Source: Bacteroidota bacterium
GTDB lineage: Bacteria; Bacteroidota; Bacteroidia; Bacteroidales; FEN-979
DNA length: 48,827 nt
Assembly (NCBI GenBank): GCA_026391835.1
Contig: JAPLDF010000006.1
Location: forward strand, 68,773 to 117,599
Direction of reading: 5' to 3'
Each line of letters opens with the position of its first letter. Position 1 is the first letter of the stretch. The translations under genes were made by a program, and so were the position numbers. Below, in pieces: positions 23,905 to 34,000 of the stretch. The notes beneath the pieces are model-generated. The model was given only the letters and a program-made list of their open reading frames with translations, made no database searches and had not been told where the DNA came from.

Positions 23905-23913
23905 AACTGTCAA
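23886..23913. promoter_or_regulatory. Perfect 11-bp palindrome over the integrase -7 element
   Basis: TTGACAGTTCA (23886-23896), 6-nt spacer, TGAACTGTCAA (23903-23913). The arms are perfectly complementary, and the spacer is the TATCTT of the -7 element. A dimeric repressor bound here would directly cover the promoter, as expected for control of prophage integration or excision. In RNA it could also form a hairpin. Confidence 0.65.
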
Positions 23914-23931
23914 AAAAATGCAGTACAAATT

Positions 23932-25128
23932 ATGGCATCTGTAATCTTCTATCCGGACAAAGAAAAAAACGGCAAAGCGCTGTTACTTATATCATTTACC
24001 TTTAATCATAAGCGTTTGCGACTTTCCAGCGGAGTTCATGTGCCTGTTGCAAAGTGGGACCGGGAAGCGCAGAAAATAAAACCTGTTAAAGATTTTGCAG
24101 ATGAGAATAAAAGGCTCAGAGAAACTGTCAACTTTTTTCTGGATAAATACGATGAGCTTTTCCCCAAAGGAATCAAGCTTTCCGAGGAAGAAGTAAGCAG
24201 AAAGTCAGAAGAGATGAATGACGCCTTCAAGGTGTTTACTGGAAGAAAAAAGGCAAGCGTAGTACCCAAAGTAACTCTCTACACCTACTTCGACATCTTC
24301 AAGGAGCGTTACAAGAACAAGATTACGAAAGAGCACCTTGATCATTATAGTGGCCTTAAAAACCATCTTGAAGAGTTCGAGAAAAAGCATTCATTCAGGA
24401 TTGACTTCGATACCATTGGAAAAGATTTCTATATCAAGTTTACAGATTATCTGAAGGCAAAAACCTACAAACCAAATACCATCGGCAGCCATATCAAGCG
24501 GATCAAACGGCTGATGAATGAAGCGAATCAGGATAACCTTACCACAAACCGTGACCATCAGAAAAGGGATTTCAAAGCAATCAAAGAGGATGCGGATACG
24601 ATTTTCCTGAATGAAGCGGAAATCAAAACGCTTTATGAAATGGAGATCGAGTTCCCCGGATATCGCAGGATCCGTGACATATTTGTGCTGAACTGTTATA
24701 CCGGGTTAAGGCATTCGGACTGGCCAAAAGTCACCAAAGACAAAATTCAGGATGGGAAACTGTATGTCCGGACACAGAAAACAAACGAGCCGGTCATTAT
24801 ACCGGTAAAGCCATTGGTGAAAGAAATTCTGGATAAATATGAATCAATTTATATTCCTTCAAACCAAAAAACGAATGATTCCTTGCGATGGATAGGCCAG
24901 AAGGCTCAAGAAAAGAAGCTTGGCACCGGTAATTACACCAAATGGCTTGAGATCAGAACGCATACGGCGCGGAGATCTTTTGCCACCAATGCATACCTGG
25001 CAGGAATTCCGATGCGGGATATTATGCAAATCACTGGTCACCGGACAACAACTTCATTTCTAACATACATACGGGTCACAAAGATTGAGACCGCAGAAAA
25101 ACTCAAAAATCATCCGTTTTTCAGTTAA
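23932..25128 (+). CDS. Tyrosine recombinase (phage integrase, Bacteroidota type)
   Basis: A 398-residue site-specific recombinase. The N-terminal arm-binding region (FNHKRLRLSSGVHVPVAKWD) and the SAM-like core-binding domain (about 110-210) are typical of Bacteroidota integrases. The catalytic domain shows the arginine in YTGLRHSDW, the histidine-arginine pair in HTARRSFAT, the histidine in ITGHRT and the nucleophile tyrosine in FLTYIRV. I chose the ATG at 23932 (MASVIFYPDKEKNGK) because the longer frame from 23902 would start inside the palindromic operator. It converges on the phage tail genes and most likely integrates and excises the prophage. It does not look like an integron integrase. 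Confidence 0.94.
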   Translation: MASVIFYPDKEKNGKALLLISFTFNHKRLRLSSGVHVPVAKWDREAQKIKPVKDFADENKRLRETVNFFLDKYDELFPKGIKLSEEEVSRKSEEMNDAFKVFTGRKKASVVPKVTLYTYFDIFKERYKNKITKEHLDHYSGLKNHLEEFEKKHSFRIDFDTIGKDFYIKFTDYLKAKTYKPNTIGSHIKRIKRLMNEANQDNLTTNRDHQKRDFKAIKEDADTIFLNEAEIKTLYEMEIEFPGYRRIRDIFVLNCYTGLRHSDWPKVTKDKIQDGKLYVRTQKTNEPVIIPVKPLVKEILDKYESIYIPSNQKTNDSLRWIGQKAQEKKLGTGNYTKWLEIRTHTARRSFATNAYLAGIPMRDIMQITGHRTTTSFLTYIRVTKIETAEKLKNHPFFS

Positions 25129-25155
25129 GCGATCATTGTTTTCATTCCTCTTGTT

Positions 25156-25764
25156 TCATGAAATCACACAGGTTATAGTTATCGTCAGCAATCCCAGTAT
25201 CTCACCATCTACCGGATCCTCTGTCGGCTGACCTTCAATAGGAGTTGCTGCTTCATCACCATTCGCAGGAATTTCGATTGCTCCATTAGCATCAGCCAGA
25301 CTGAAATAAAGCCAGTTGTCTTTTGACAGAGCTGAGAAGGAAAAGACGGTTGTTTCTGTTCCGGTGTAGGCGGCCTGCATTGGCCGTTGAGTTAAAAGAA
25401 GTCCCTGATCATTTACACCTGTTCTACATTCAATGTTGAAATCAACTCTCGATTCGTTGCTAAAATGAGAATCAATCCTTAACACGGTCTGATCCTCATA
25501 TAACCTCACGAAAACCATTGCTGATTTGCTCGAAGGATTCGGGATATTCAGCATATGCTGTTTTACCTGCTGAACCTGGCCGCCACCTCCGGTTTCTCCC
25601 CATGGAATCCAATAACTGCCGTTCCACAGATAGGCTGTGAACTTTCCGGAATTATAATACAACTGTCCTTCTACCGGATTTTGGGGTAAATCCGGTAGAT
25701 TTTGCAGGACAGCGTTGAGAAGTTGATTTTGTTGAATGTCCAGATTGGACTTAAATGAAGGCAT
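25156..25764 (-). CDS. Phage fibre-like protein, most distal late gene
   Basis: A 202-residue protein. The N-terminal 60 residues (LDIQQNQLLNAVLQNLPDLP, GQLYYNSGKFTAYLWNG, YWIPWG) correspond to the N terminus of the neighbouring 363-residue protein, so both probably share a virion-attachment domain. The rest is beta-rich with no known fold visible. As last gene of the late module it is probably a tail fibre tip or accessory fibre. It is not separated from the integrase by an obvious terminator (27 bp). Confidence 0.7.
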   Translation of the reverse strand: MPSFKSNLDIQQNQLLNAVLQNLPDLPQNPVEGQLYYNSGKFTAYLWNGSYWIPWGETGGGGQVQQVKQHMLNIPNPSSKSAMVFVRLYEDQTVLRIDSHFSNESRVDFNIECRTGVNDQGLLLTQRPMQAAYTGTETTVFSFSALSKDNWLYFSLADANGAIEIPANGDEAATPIEGQPTEDPVDGEILGLLTITITCVIS

Positions 25765-25786
25765 AACAGCTTTTTAAGTTTCCAGA

Positions 25787-26878
25787 TTATCCCACAATTA
25801 CGATCTGACCGGTAATTGCAGTTGCAGAAGTCCAGGTTACGTCACCGGCAGCGTTCACGTTGATGTCCACTTCAACTGAATAGCGGGTTGTTGAAATGGT
25901 TTCATAAACCGAAACAACCACATCGGCGGTGCAACCATGTGTAGCAGCTGCAATGGTCTGAGTTGCAACACCGGTGATTGCTCCCACATATTTCTTGGTT
26001 CGGCCAGTGGTTTTTCCGTCAACATAGGTCTTTGTGGCTTTCTGGGTTGCAAGCCTGGTGTCACTGTTGGCGGTCAGTGTTCCATCAGTATCAATGACAC
26101 CGGCCTTGAAATTGTCGGTTTCAAGGTTGCTGATTGTATTGCTATCAGCATCGATGGATTTGTTGGTCAAGGTCTGGACGGCCGCCAACCTTACCAGATC
26201 AGAGGATTCAGTGTTGTCGACCCCGTCGAAGTCGGCAGCGACAATGGCGGAACCTTTGGTAACATTGGCAATTACCATATCACCAACGCTCACTCCGGCA
26301 CCGGATGGAGTACTCACCCCGGAAGTCGTACCGGCAACAGTCACTTTCCAGAACCATCCTTTTTGAATGGTTGTGATCCCTTGGGCTGCAATGGTCTGGC
26401 TTCCATCAAAGGTACCTTTGTAAACCATCCCGGCAGTGATTTGACCCTGAATAGCCGCAACCTGACCGTCAACGTAGGTCTTGGTAGCCTTCTGGCTGGC
26501 CACTTTCACATCGGAATTGGCTGCCAGGTTTCCATCAACATCAAGGTATGCCAAGGGCATCTGCTTTATGTCATCAACATTGGTCAACCCTACCTGTGCC
26601 TTGGTTGTGGCATGAGGATTTGAAGTGGATGCCAGATGGGTGTCAATTGCAGCATGGGTATTGGTGCCCCGGTTGACGAGTGAATTGTGATCGATGGCGC
26701 TGGGATCGACCGATTTCACCCAGGCAGTACCATTCCAGTACTTTTCAATGTTGTCGGTTGTGTCGAAATACTTCTGGCCTTTTATCGGGCTTGCCGGAGC
26801 CGATGCCAGGTTTTGAATTACAGCGTTCTGCAATTCGTTTTTATTGAAGTCCAACGGGACCAATACTTTTTTTGCCAT
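25787..26878 (-). CDS. Phage tail fibre protein
   Basis: A 363-residue protein. The N terminus ([37 protein letters not shown]) is shared with the 202-residue neighbour. Two copies of a tail-fibre repeat follow: [20 protein letters not shown] at about 118-137 and [20 protein letters not shown] at about 270-289. The central part is rich in Gly, Thr and Val. Such repeats are typical of trimeric fibres. It probably contributes to host recognition. It has a separate start 28 bp from the upstream gene. Confidence 0.82.
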   Translation of the reverse strand: MAKKVLVPLDFNKNELQNAVIQNLASAPASPIKGQKYFDTTDNIEKYWNGTAWVKSVDPSAIDHNSLVNRGTNTHAAIDTHLASTSNPHATTKAQVGLTNVDDIKQMPLAYLDVDGNLAANSDVKVASQKATKTYVDGQVAAIQGQITAGMVYKGTFDGSQTIAAQGITTIQKGWFWKVTVAGTTSGVSTPSGAGVSVGDMVIANVTKGSAIVAADFDGVDNTESSDLVRLAAVQTLTNKSIDADSNTISNLETDNFKAGVIDTDGTLTANSDTRLATQKATKTYVDGKTTGRTKKYVGAITGVATQTIAAATHGCTADVVVSVYETISTTRYSVEVDINVNAAGDVTWTSATAITGQIVIVG

Positions 26879-26906
26879 GGTTGTGATGTTAAGGTTTGTA
26901 AAAGGG

Positions 26907-27668
26907 TTAACTGTAAATTATTTTTCCGCTTGCTGCCGGGTTAAGCCGGATCACCATCTGGTCTGTCGATTCATGGGTAATCTCAGAGATCAGTTCCCGG
27001 CCGGTGGTATCTACGACTACAACCGTGGGGTACTTTTGAAGGTTATGAACGACTGTGATCTCGCTCTGGTTGACAAATGATTGGACAACCTGAGGCGCTG
27101 AGCTTCCACCACCGCCTCCGGGGGTTCCTGAAGCTGCCGGGTCAATGATCCGGTAAAGAAAGAACAGCTCGATTTGTGCGCTTCCGGATTTTGGATTCTC
27201 CCCACCGGAAAGGCAGACATAAACCGGGGTGTCGGTAAACAGCTGTGTCGAAAATACAGGCGTCATTCGCTGAATTTCTACTGACTGAGACATGAGAAAT
27301 AACGCCGGAAAGTATCCCCAATCCTGCGTTTCAGTATCACCATCCGTTGTGACATTCAACATCTGGTTTGGATAAATGTTCAACCCTCCAACAGGAGGCG
27401 GAGTTGGAGTGATCCGGGCAATAAGTGAAATCAGATCAATGATCTTCCCGGATCCAGGTGCCGGGATGATCACATGGATTTCTGTCAGGCGGTTGCTTTC
27501 ATCTTCGGTAATTACATGCTTTCCCGCGATGACGGGTGAAGCCTGGCCGGCAGAGACAGTGTTGTACAGTTCAATGAAATTTTCATTGATTTTCCTGCCT
27601 CCTACCCGGAGTTTGTCACCCCTTTTATCACCTGGGACAATCCCGAGATTTATTTCTTGTCTTGCCAT
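26907..27668 (-). CDS. Phage fibre/baseplate-attached protein
   Basis: A 253-residue protein. The N-terminal segment [23 protein letters not shown] matches the G-D-x-L-R-x-x-x-x-K-I-N-x-N-F-x-E-L-Y signature at the start of many tail-fibre proteins. A glycine-rich linker (about 180-190) precedes a C-terminal domain ([20 protein letters not shown], then a beta-rich end) that is common in fibre and appendage proteins. It starts 3 bp from the upstream gene's end, so the two are co-translated. Confidence 0.8.
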   Translation of the reverse strand: MARQEINLGIVPGDKRGDKLRVGGRKINENFIELYNTVSAGQASPVIAGKHVITEDESNRLTEIHVIIPAPGSGKIIDLISLIARITPTPPPVGGLNIYPNQMLNVTTDGDTETQDWGYFPALFLMSQSVEIQRMTPVFSTQLFTDTPVYVCLSGGENPKSGSAQIELFFLYRIIDPAASGTPGGGGGSSAPQVVQSFVNQSEITVVHNLQKYPTVVVVDTTGRELISEITHESTDQMVIRLNPAASGKIIYS

Positions 27669-27671
27669 AAT

Positions 27672-29369
27672 TTAATATTCTACCTGGTCAAATGTTATTT
27701 CCATGTCGTCAAAGCTGACCTCCATATTATCCCAGGTCAGCGGCTGGGGAAGAATGACGGGATTTGCCGTGCTTTCCGGAACATGAACCGAAAAGAAGGA
27801 GTTCTGATATGAGCGCTCGTACTCGATTTCGAGGTTATACAGGTATTCTCCGTCTTTAAGGAATGGAGTTATTTTTGCTGATTTGACAACGATCTGGAAC
27901 AGTTCTTTCCCTATCTGTTCATATGCCTCAAGGGATAAGAGAAGCTCCCTGAGGCAATTCTTTTCTTCGAGTGTTATCCACGCGGAATTGGCTTTGCAGA
28001 TTTCCGTCTCTTTGGCACTGAACTGTTTGGCGGGAGCATTGAAGAAGGAGTATTTCTCCTCCCTTACAATGGACCCAATCGAGCGTTCATACTCCAGGTT
28101 GAGTTCGGACTTCCCTAAAAACCTGAAAGTATCATAGGCCGAAAAAGAGTTGCGATAAAAAAAGACCTTTTCATTCTCAAAAACCCGGGTATCGTTAATG
28201 AATACCCGGCGTTCAGAAAGGTAGTCATCGTTGCTGTCCATCAAAAACACTTCCCACGACCGGACAGCTTTGCCGGGCTGGGCATTCACCAGGTCAAGAT
28301 GATCGAACCCTACTTTGAATTCCATCACAGAAAAAGCAGGAAAGACTACCTGAGGAGTTGCATTGATCACCTTATGGGAACCATCAGTAAAATTGACGAT
28401 GACAACCAATCGGTATTGAATGGCTGATGGATTATCCTGGAACAGGAAAAACAGTTTCTCCATCACCCCACTACGGGAGTACTTTGCCAAAGGAAGCCAA
28501 GAAAGAAATTTCTGCTTGTTTGCCGCAATGGAGAAGTATTCCAGGTAATTCTCATTCAGCGATGCCAGCAGTTCATGGTTAAGGCCGCCAGCCAAGGCAT
28601 ATTTCCAGACGTCTGACTGCAGACCTTTGACATTGCCAGCAATGCTTTCGGCAAACGAAACCCAGTATTTAAGAAGGTAATCCCATCCGTGAGATTTGAA
28701 ATTGCCTGACAGTTCCGGGAATTCAAATCGTTGCATTTCCCAGGCTGCAAATTTTGACTGGAGGTAATCCGATATATCAAACCTTGCACAGCCAATGAAA
28801 TCGGCGGGTTTAATATCCTCTCCAATCGGATTATTCGCAGCATCGCGCACCAGGCACAGAATACCGAAGAAATCCTGGTACAGATCATCTGTCCCGGGAG
28901 TGTTTACCCCTTGTGCAACCCCTGTAACGTTGACATTTGTGAACACAACCGTGCCATAAGTACCGGATTGTTTCGCCTGAAGGTGGATCTTCCGGCTGCT
29001 CGTTCCCGGACCATCCAGCGTTAAATTGAAATATTTCTGGATGTCGTAATTCTCAAGGAAACACTGATAAATATTGTTCGCAAAGTCATTGAAGGTCTGC
29101 CCCAGGTAACCCACTTCAAACAATAGCCCATCAAAACCGGTGAAACTTGCAGTTTGAAAGACCAGGGTTTTCCCGGCAAACTGCATCTTGAACGAATGAC
29201 CGGTTGAAGTATCAATCCCGGATACTACCAGTTCAAAGGCAGCTCGGGATCCCAGCGTGATAAGGTAACTATCCGAACAGGCTTCGTAAATGACGGGATT
29301 CCCGGCAAATGAAATGAAGTTGGGCGACTCCGTGATATCGATCATGGTGCAATAGTACCATGAGATCAC
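27672..29369 (-). CDS. Large phage tail/baseplate protein, unassigned
   Basis: A 565-residue protein lying between the 543-residue tail protein and the fibres. It has no signal peptide or membrane segment and has a mixed alpha/beta, aromatic-rich composition. Position after the tape measure and before the fibres is where distal-tail and baseplate proteins lie in Bacteroidota tailed phages. The N terminus could begin at the second ATG (MIDITESPNF), nine codons in. No specific family recognised. Confidence 0.7.
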   Translation of the reverse strand: MISWYYCTMIDITESPNFISFAGNPVIYEACSDSYLITLGSRAAFELVVSGIDTSTGHSFKMQFAGKTLVFQTASFTGFDGLLFEVGYLGQTFNDFANNIYQCFLENYDIQKYFNLTLDGPGTSSRKIHLQAKQSGTYGTVVFTNVNVTGVAQGVNTPGTDDLYQDFFGILCLVRDAANNPIGEDIKPADFIGCARFDISDYLQSKFAAWEMQRFEFPELSGNFKSHGWDYLLKYWVSFAESIAGNVKGLQSDVWKYALAGGLNHELLASLNENYLEYFSIAANKQKFLSWLPLAKYSRSGVMEKLFFLFQDNPSAIQYRLVVIVNFTDGSHKVINATPQVVFPAFSVMEFKVGFDHLDLVNAQPGKAVRSWEVFLMDSNDDYLSERRVFINDTRVFENEKVFFYRNSFSAYDTFRFLGKSELNLEYERSIGSIVREEKYSFFNAPAKQFSAKETEICKANSAWITLEEKNCLRELLLSLEAYEQIGKELFQIVVKSAKITPFLKDGEYLYNLEIEYERSYQNSFFSVHVPESTANPVILPQPLTWDNMEVSFDDMEITFDQVEY

Positions 29370-29388
29370 AGGGAAATAAAGGACATAA

Positions 29389-31020
29389 TCAGGGAGCCGT
29401 GAAGCACTTAAGCTGAGTGGATTTAATCGAGGCTTTGTTAAGGGTAACAGAAATTTCGCTGATCAGGTAGTTGATCCCGTTTATCCGGTATCTCTTTGTA
29501 AAATCAATCGATTTCAACTCGGTGAAGTCCATTTGCTTTTCAATCTTTACGTTCTTTCGGTTATCCATGATCCAGTTTACCCAGTCCTTCCAATAGAGAT
29601 TGAATAAGCCGTTGGGACCTGGGTATCGCAATGAAAAATTGCTGTTGTTGGCAAAACCCCTGAGCCGCACGGGCGTTCCCCATCCACCGGCCATCCCAAC
29701 CCAAAACAACCGGGGCGTAATTTTCTGGTAATCTGCTCCCAGATTTCCGCAATTCACCGAAATGTACTTATCTGGCAAGGAGGAAAATATTGTTTCGAAC
29801 TTATTTTTCTCATCCCCCCACTTATAGAAGAATTTATCGGTAAGCATCGGCCCGACAGGCAGTTGTTGCCATTCAATAAGAAATGTAAAAGGATTTACAG
29901 CAAGCTGCCACCAGGTATTCGTATCCACGATATAATAGATGTCTCCCAGGAATGTAAATGGATACGGAGGAATATCAGAAAAACGCTGAACAGCGCCTTT
30001 GATCATTTCGGTAATACCTTTCTCAGCGTCCAGTTGTGCCTGGTATGCCATATCTCCTGCATCAGGTCCGAGTAGAAATCGGAACCCGGTGATCTGTTCG
30101 GGGATTTCCTGAGTGAGCGAAAGGATGTTTTTTGAAAATTCAACAATCTCCGAGCGAACCAACACCTCTTTGTTGCCGACGATACGAATCACCCGTTGCC
30201 GGGTATCAACATGAAAGCTGCAATTGAACCACTTCTCCAGTCCTGCGATGAAATCGCTGATTTTCACATCAGGCACCAGACGACAGTAATACAGTCTTTG
30301 CAATCCAAACAATACTTCACTCAGGCTTACAGAATTATAGATCACCAGGCGCGAAAGTTCAATGCTGGATGTGAAAAACTCATCCTGAAGCCGGTACCCG
30401 AAGATTTCGGCAAGCTTGTTCAGCACATATTTAAGGTAAAGAAAAGGGGTCAGAATTGTTCTGCTTTGCCCGTCGGATGTGGTCCGATGCAACCAGCCAT
30501 CCGGAAATATGTAATTATAGGCCATCAATTCTGGGTTGGTGGCCGGTGGATCATAAAAGGTCGGGTTGCTGATCTCCGGCATGGAAAAATCCACCTCCGG
30601 ATAAAAATGGGTCAACGACCAATTAAAATAATCCACCGCCTGCTGGTCACTTTCAAAGCTCATCATCCCCAAGTCTACCCGGTTCAAAAAGAGGTCCTTC
30701 ACCTCGAAATTGAAATTCCCCTTGTTGATGTAAAGGGTCCCTTCAAATGTCTTCTCCCCGGCTGTCTTGATCTTGATCTGACCAATGTACAAAACCATCC
30801 CGTTCCAGCGGATACTCCCTTCAAAAATCTCATAGATGCTGCGGGTCGAAGCGATCCGGTTCTTCCATCCCAGGATTGATACATTTCTTGCAGTGGACGG
30901 TACTTTGAAGGGAAAGGAATAATCGCCGACATCGTTAAAGATCGGGGATTTGAGATTCAGGGAAACCGAAAAATCATCGCTCAGGTCTAGGGGTTGATCA
31001 CCAATCAGGATGGAAAGCAT
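29389..31020 (-). CDS. Large phage tail protein following the tape measure
   Basis: A 543-residue protein starting MLSILIGDQPLDLSDDFSVS. The early region (SPIFNDVGDYSFPFKVPST, then a GMVLYIGQIKI beta segment) is beta-rich, as in distal-tail or hub proteins. It lies immediately downstream of the tape-measure gene (12 bp), the usual site of the distal tail protein or tail-associated hub. The assignment rests on position and general composition. Confidence 0.7.
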   Translation of the reverse strand: MLSILIGDQPLDLSDDFSVSLNLKSPIFNDVGDYSFPFKVPSTARNVSILGWKNRIASTRSIYEIFEGSIRWNGMVLYIGQIKIKTAGEKTFEGTLYINKGNFNFEVKDLFLNRVDLGMMSFESDQQAVDYFNWSLTHFYPEVDFSMPEISNPTFYDPPATNPELMAYNYIFPDGWLHRTTSDGQSRTILTPFLYLKYVLNKLAEIFGYRLQDEFFTSSIELSRLVIYNSVSLSEVLFGLQRLYYCRLVPDVKISDFIAGLEKWFNCSFHVDTRQRVIRIVGNKEVLVRSEIVEFSKNILSLTQEIPEQITGFRFLLGPDAGDMAYQAQLDAEKGITEMIKGAVQRFSDIPPYPFTFLGDIYYIVDTNTWWQLAVNPFTFLIEWQQLPVGPMLTDKFFYKWGDEKNKFETIFSSLPDKYISVNCGNLGADYQKITPRLFWVGMAGGWGTPVRLRGFANNSNFSLRYPGPNGLFNLYWKDWVNWIMDNRKNVKIEKQMDFTELKSIDFTKRYRINGINYLISEISVTLNKASIKSTQLKCFTAP

Positions 31021-31032
31021 AAGTGTTTATGG

Positions 31033-34000
31033 TTATTTAGATACTTCGGCTTCGATTTCATTGACCCGGTTAGTGGTTTCCCTCAAGTGGTCAAAGGAGA
31101 TAAATGCTGGAATTCCCTGTTCTATCAATGAATTCAACCGGTTGATACTGGCCATGAATTCAGGATCAACCGCTGCCGGCAATGCAGCCGGAGCAGAAGC
31201 CGGAGAATCCAGGTACCGGCCAATTGCCCTTTGAGGAACCCTTGCAAAATTGATCGCATCAATAACATGAGGGTAGTTTACCATCAGGTTCTTTGTCGTT
31301 TTGGGATCAATGACGATCTCCTGACCAGTCTCGCTGATCAGTGTGGGCGTAGAATAGAGTCCGGTCTCGGGTGAATTGACCAGTGGAACATCCTTGTAAA
31401 GTTTATTGTCATCCTGGCCTATTACTGAGTAGCGGCCTTTGGCTGCTTCCGGTACCTTCTGGCTCAGGATATAACCGATCTGGATGGCGCCAAGGGCGGC
31501 AGTAATGATACTGAGCACAATGCCGACCCCGGGACCGGCACTGAGGGCAGATGCAACTGCTGTGGCAACGCTGATCAGGGCATTGAACAAGGCGACCTCT
31601 TTGTTCCGGACAGCCTGATCATGTTCCATCTTCCTGCGTTTCTTGTCCAGTTCTTTGTCCAATCTGTTAACCTGGGCATCGTACTGCTCTTTGGAGATTA
31701 GCTTTGCATCGAGTTGCGCCTTGAGATTTTCCTTTTTCTTATTGTTGGCCTGTTCATCTTGCTGCAACTGCTGGTTTTCTGCCTCGGTTTGCATGGCGAA
31801 GATCTGAGCCAGTCCGTCAACTGCCCCTTTTGCCAACGAGATCGCATCGTCGGCGACCCTCAGGGCGGTCTCCTTTGAAAGCCGAATCTGCCTGGCTGCG
31901 ACCTCTTCCGCCATTTGCTTTTTGATTTCGGCAGTGCGGGCTTCATCCTTGATATTGTCTTCTAGGATCTTCCGGTACTTGGCATCGACCTCAAGCCGGA
32001 TCTTGACCTGTTTTTCTGCCAGGTCGATATCGGATTTAAGGCGCAGACTCTTAAGCTGCTCCTGGTAATTGAAAAGCTCCTGATCCTCGTTATCCTTATG
32101 CTTTGCCACGACATTCGTGGCCTTCTGAGCATAAGTGGATTTGATAGTCTGTTTCTGCTGTTCAGTTGCCTTTGTGACCGACAGGGTGTATTCCATTTCC
32201 CGCTGAAGAGAATCCAGTACTGCCTGCATGTATTCATCAGAATTCTTGTCCAGGGCTTCCATTTTTGCTTCAGACAGTTCCTTGTCTATCCTATACTGGT
32301 TCTGGAGTTCCTTTTCAGCGTATTTATCGCGAATCCCGTCCTGTTTTTGGATGAGCTGGTCGGTCAGAAGCCTGCGTAGTTCGATCTCATCGGCTGAATT
32401 ACCTTTTATTTTTTCAAGGCGTTCGGCCAGTTTCTCTTCTTCTATGGCCAGTTCCCGTTCCATTTCGCCTTCGGTGACAGCAGCCCTGGCCTGTGCCAGT
32501 TGTTTTTTGATGTCAAGAAGATAATCAGCCTGTTTCTTTGCGCTGGATTCAGCATCGCCGGGTGTTCCGGACGCCGGATCTGAACGGTCGAACGATTGGA
32601 TTTTCTTGTTCAGTTCCTTGATCTTACCCTGGACACGGATAAAATCTTCTGAACCGGCAACCGAAGCTTTCAGGGCGATCTGGTATTTGGACAGTTTTGC
32701 TTCCAGGTTGTCGAGCGATTCCCCGACGATTTTATCTCCGATGCTTTCCGCATTGAGGACATCGCTCAGGGATTGTTTTGCATCCTTGAACTGCGAGATT
32801 TTATCCTGGAGCTTTTTAATCCCTTCATCATAGGGTTTGGTGGCTTCAGCACGGTTCTCTTCAGCATCGATGGCATTGCCGGCCACTGCCATTGCTGCAC
32901 CACCCGGGCTGCCGGCACCTTTTACCGTGTTCCAGACCCTTTGCAAAATTGTTGGTTTTGCTGCAGCTTCGCCGATCGACTTTTGTTTTGCCTGCAACAA
33001 TACCAGTTCCGCTTCTGCCTGCTTGATGGTCAGGTCGATCTTTTCCTGGAGATCCTTTTTCTCCTGAACCGAAAGCAGGTTCAGGTTCCTGACGGTACCT
33101 GCAACCTTTTCATAGGCAGCTTCAAGTCTTTTATTGGCATCGGCCAAAAGAACAGTGGTCGAAGCTTTTAACTTTTCAAGGGCAATGGCCTGGCTGTTGT
33201 ACGTTTCGTAGGTCTTTACAGCAGCGACAAGGGCGGTGATGCCTGCAATGACAAGACCGATCGGGTTAGCGGCCATGGCTGCATTCCACAGCCATTGTGC
33301 GGTTGTAGCCAGTTTGGTTGCAACCGTGCCATTGGCTTTCCAGATGGCAAGCAACTGTTCTTTGATGACCAGGTATTCGAGAACCACAGCATCCTTCATT
33401 CTCAGAAGGATTCCTTCCTTTAATGTCAGGTTGTTCAGGATTGCAACCTGGATCGATCTTGTCTGGGCTGCGATGTAAACACCGATGACGCCGGTGACTG
33501 CAATAAGTTGTATCCGGTACTTGTCGATCCACTCAGGCAATGCCTTGAACCATGCGACTAAGTTGACAACTGATCCGACCATGGATTTTAGGAACTCGGT
33601 AACACCCGGCAAGGTGATCAACCGATAAAACTCTTTCCCAAGTTTATCCAGGGTAGCTCCAAGGGTTGTGTTCTTGTCGTTGAATTGCCTGAGGATTTCA
33701 TCGGTACCCTGCAATGACTTACCGGCAAGGTCAACTTTCTGCTGGAGCATTTCGGTATTGTTTCCGAGTTTTGCAAAGACTTCCGAAGCGCCGGCGCCGG
33801 AAATTTCCAGTTCCCGGATCAGCTTGCCCAAAACTGTTGCTCCTTCACCACCTCGTTTTGATCCTTCCACCACTTTTACAAATGCGCCATAGAGATCGGT
33901 ATTAACCAGGGTTGTGAATTCCTGCATTGGTATCCCGGCCACCTTCGCAAAATCTGCGGTGTTGTATGTCATCTTCATCAGGATCTTCGTCATTGCCGTT

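Noticed and set aside
23932-25128. The tyrosine recombinase as an integron integrase that would mobilise the cassettes
   Set aside because: Its N-terminal arm-binding and SAM-like domains and its position at the phage end are those of Bacteroidota phage integrases. I could not identify the extra integron-integrase segment.
25937-26623. 228-codon plus-strand ORF in the tail-fibre gene
   Set aside because: Antisense shadow of a repeat-bearing fibre gene with strong fibre motifs on the other strand.
30196-30879. 227-codon plus-strand ORF
   Set aside because: Antisense shadow of the 543-residue tail protein; composition is unlike a real protein.
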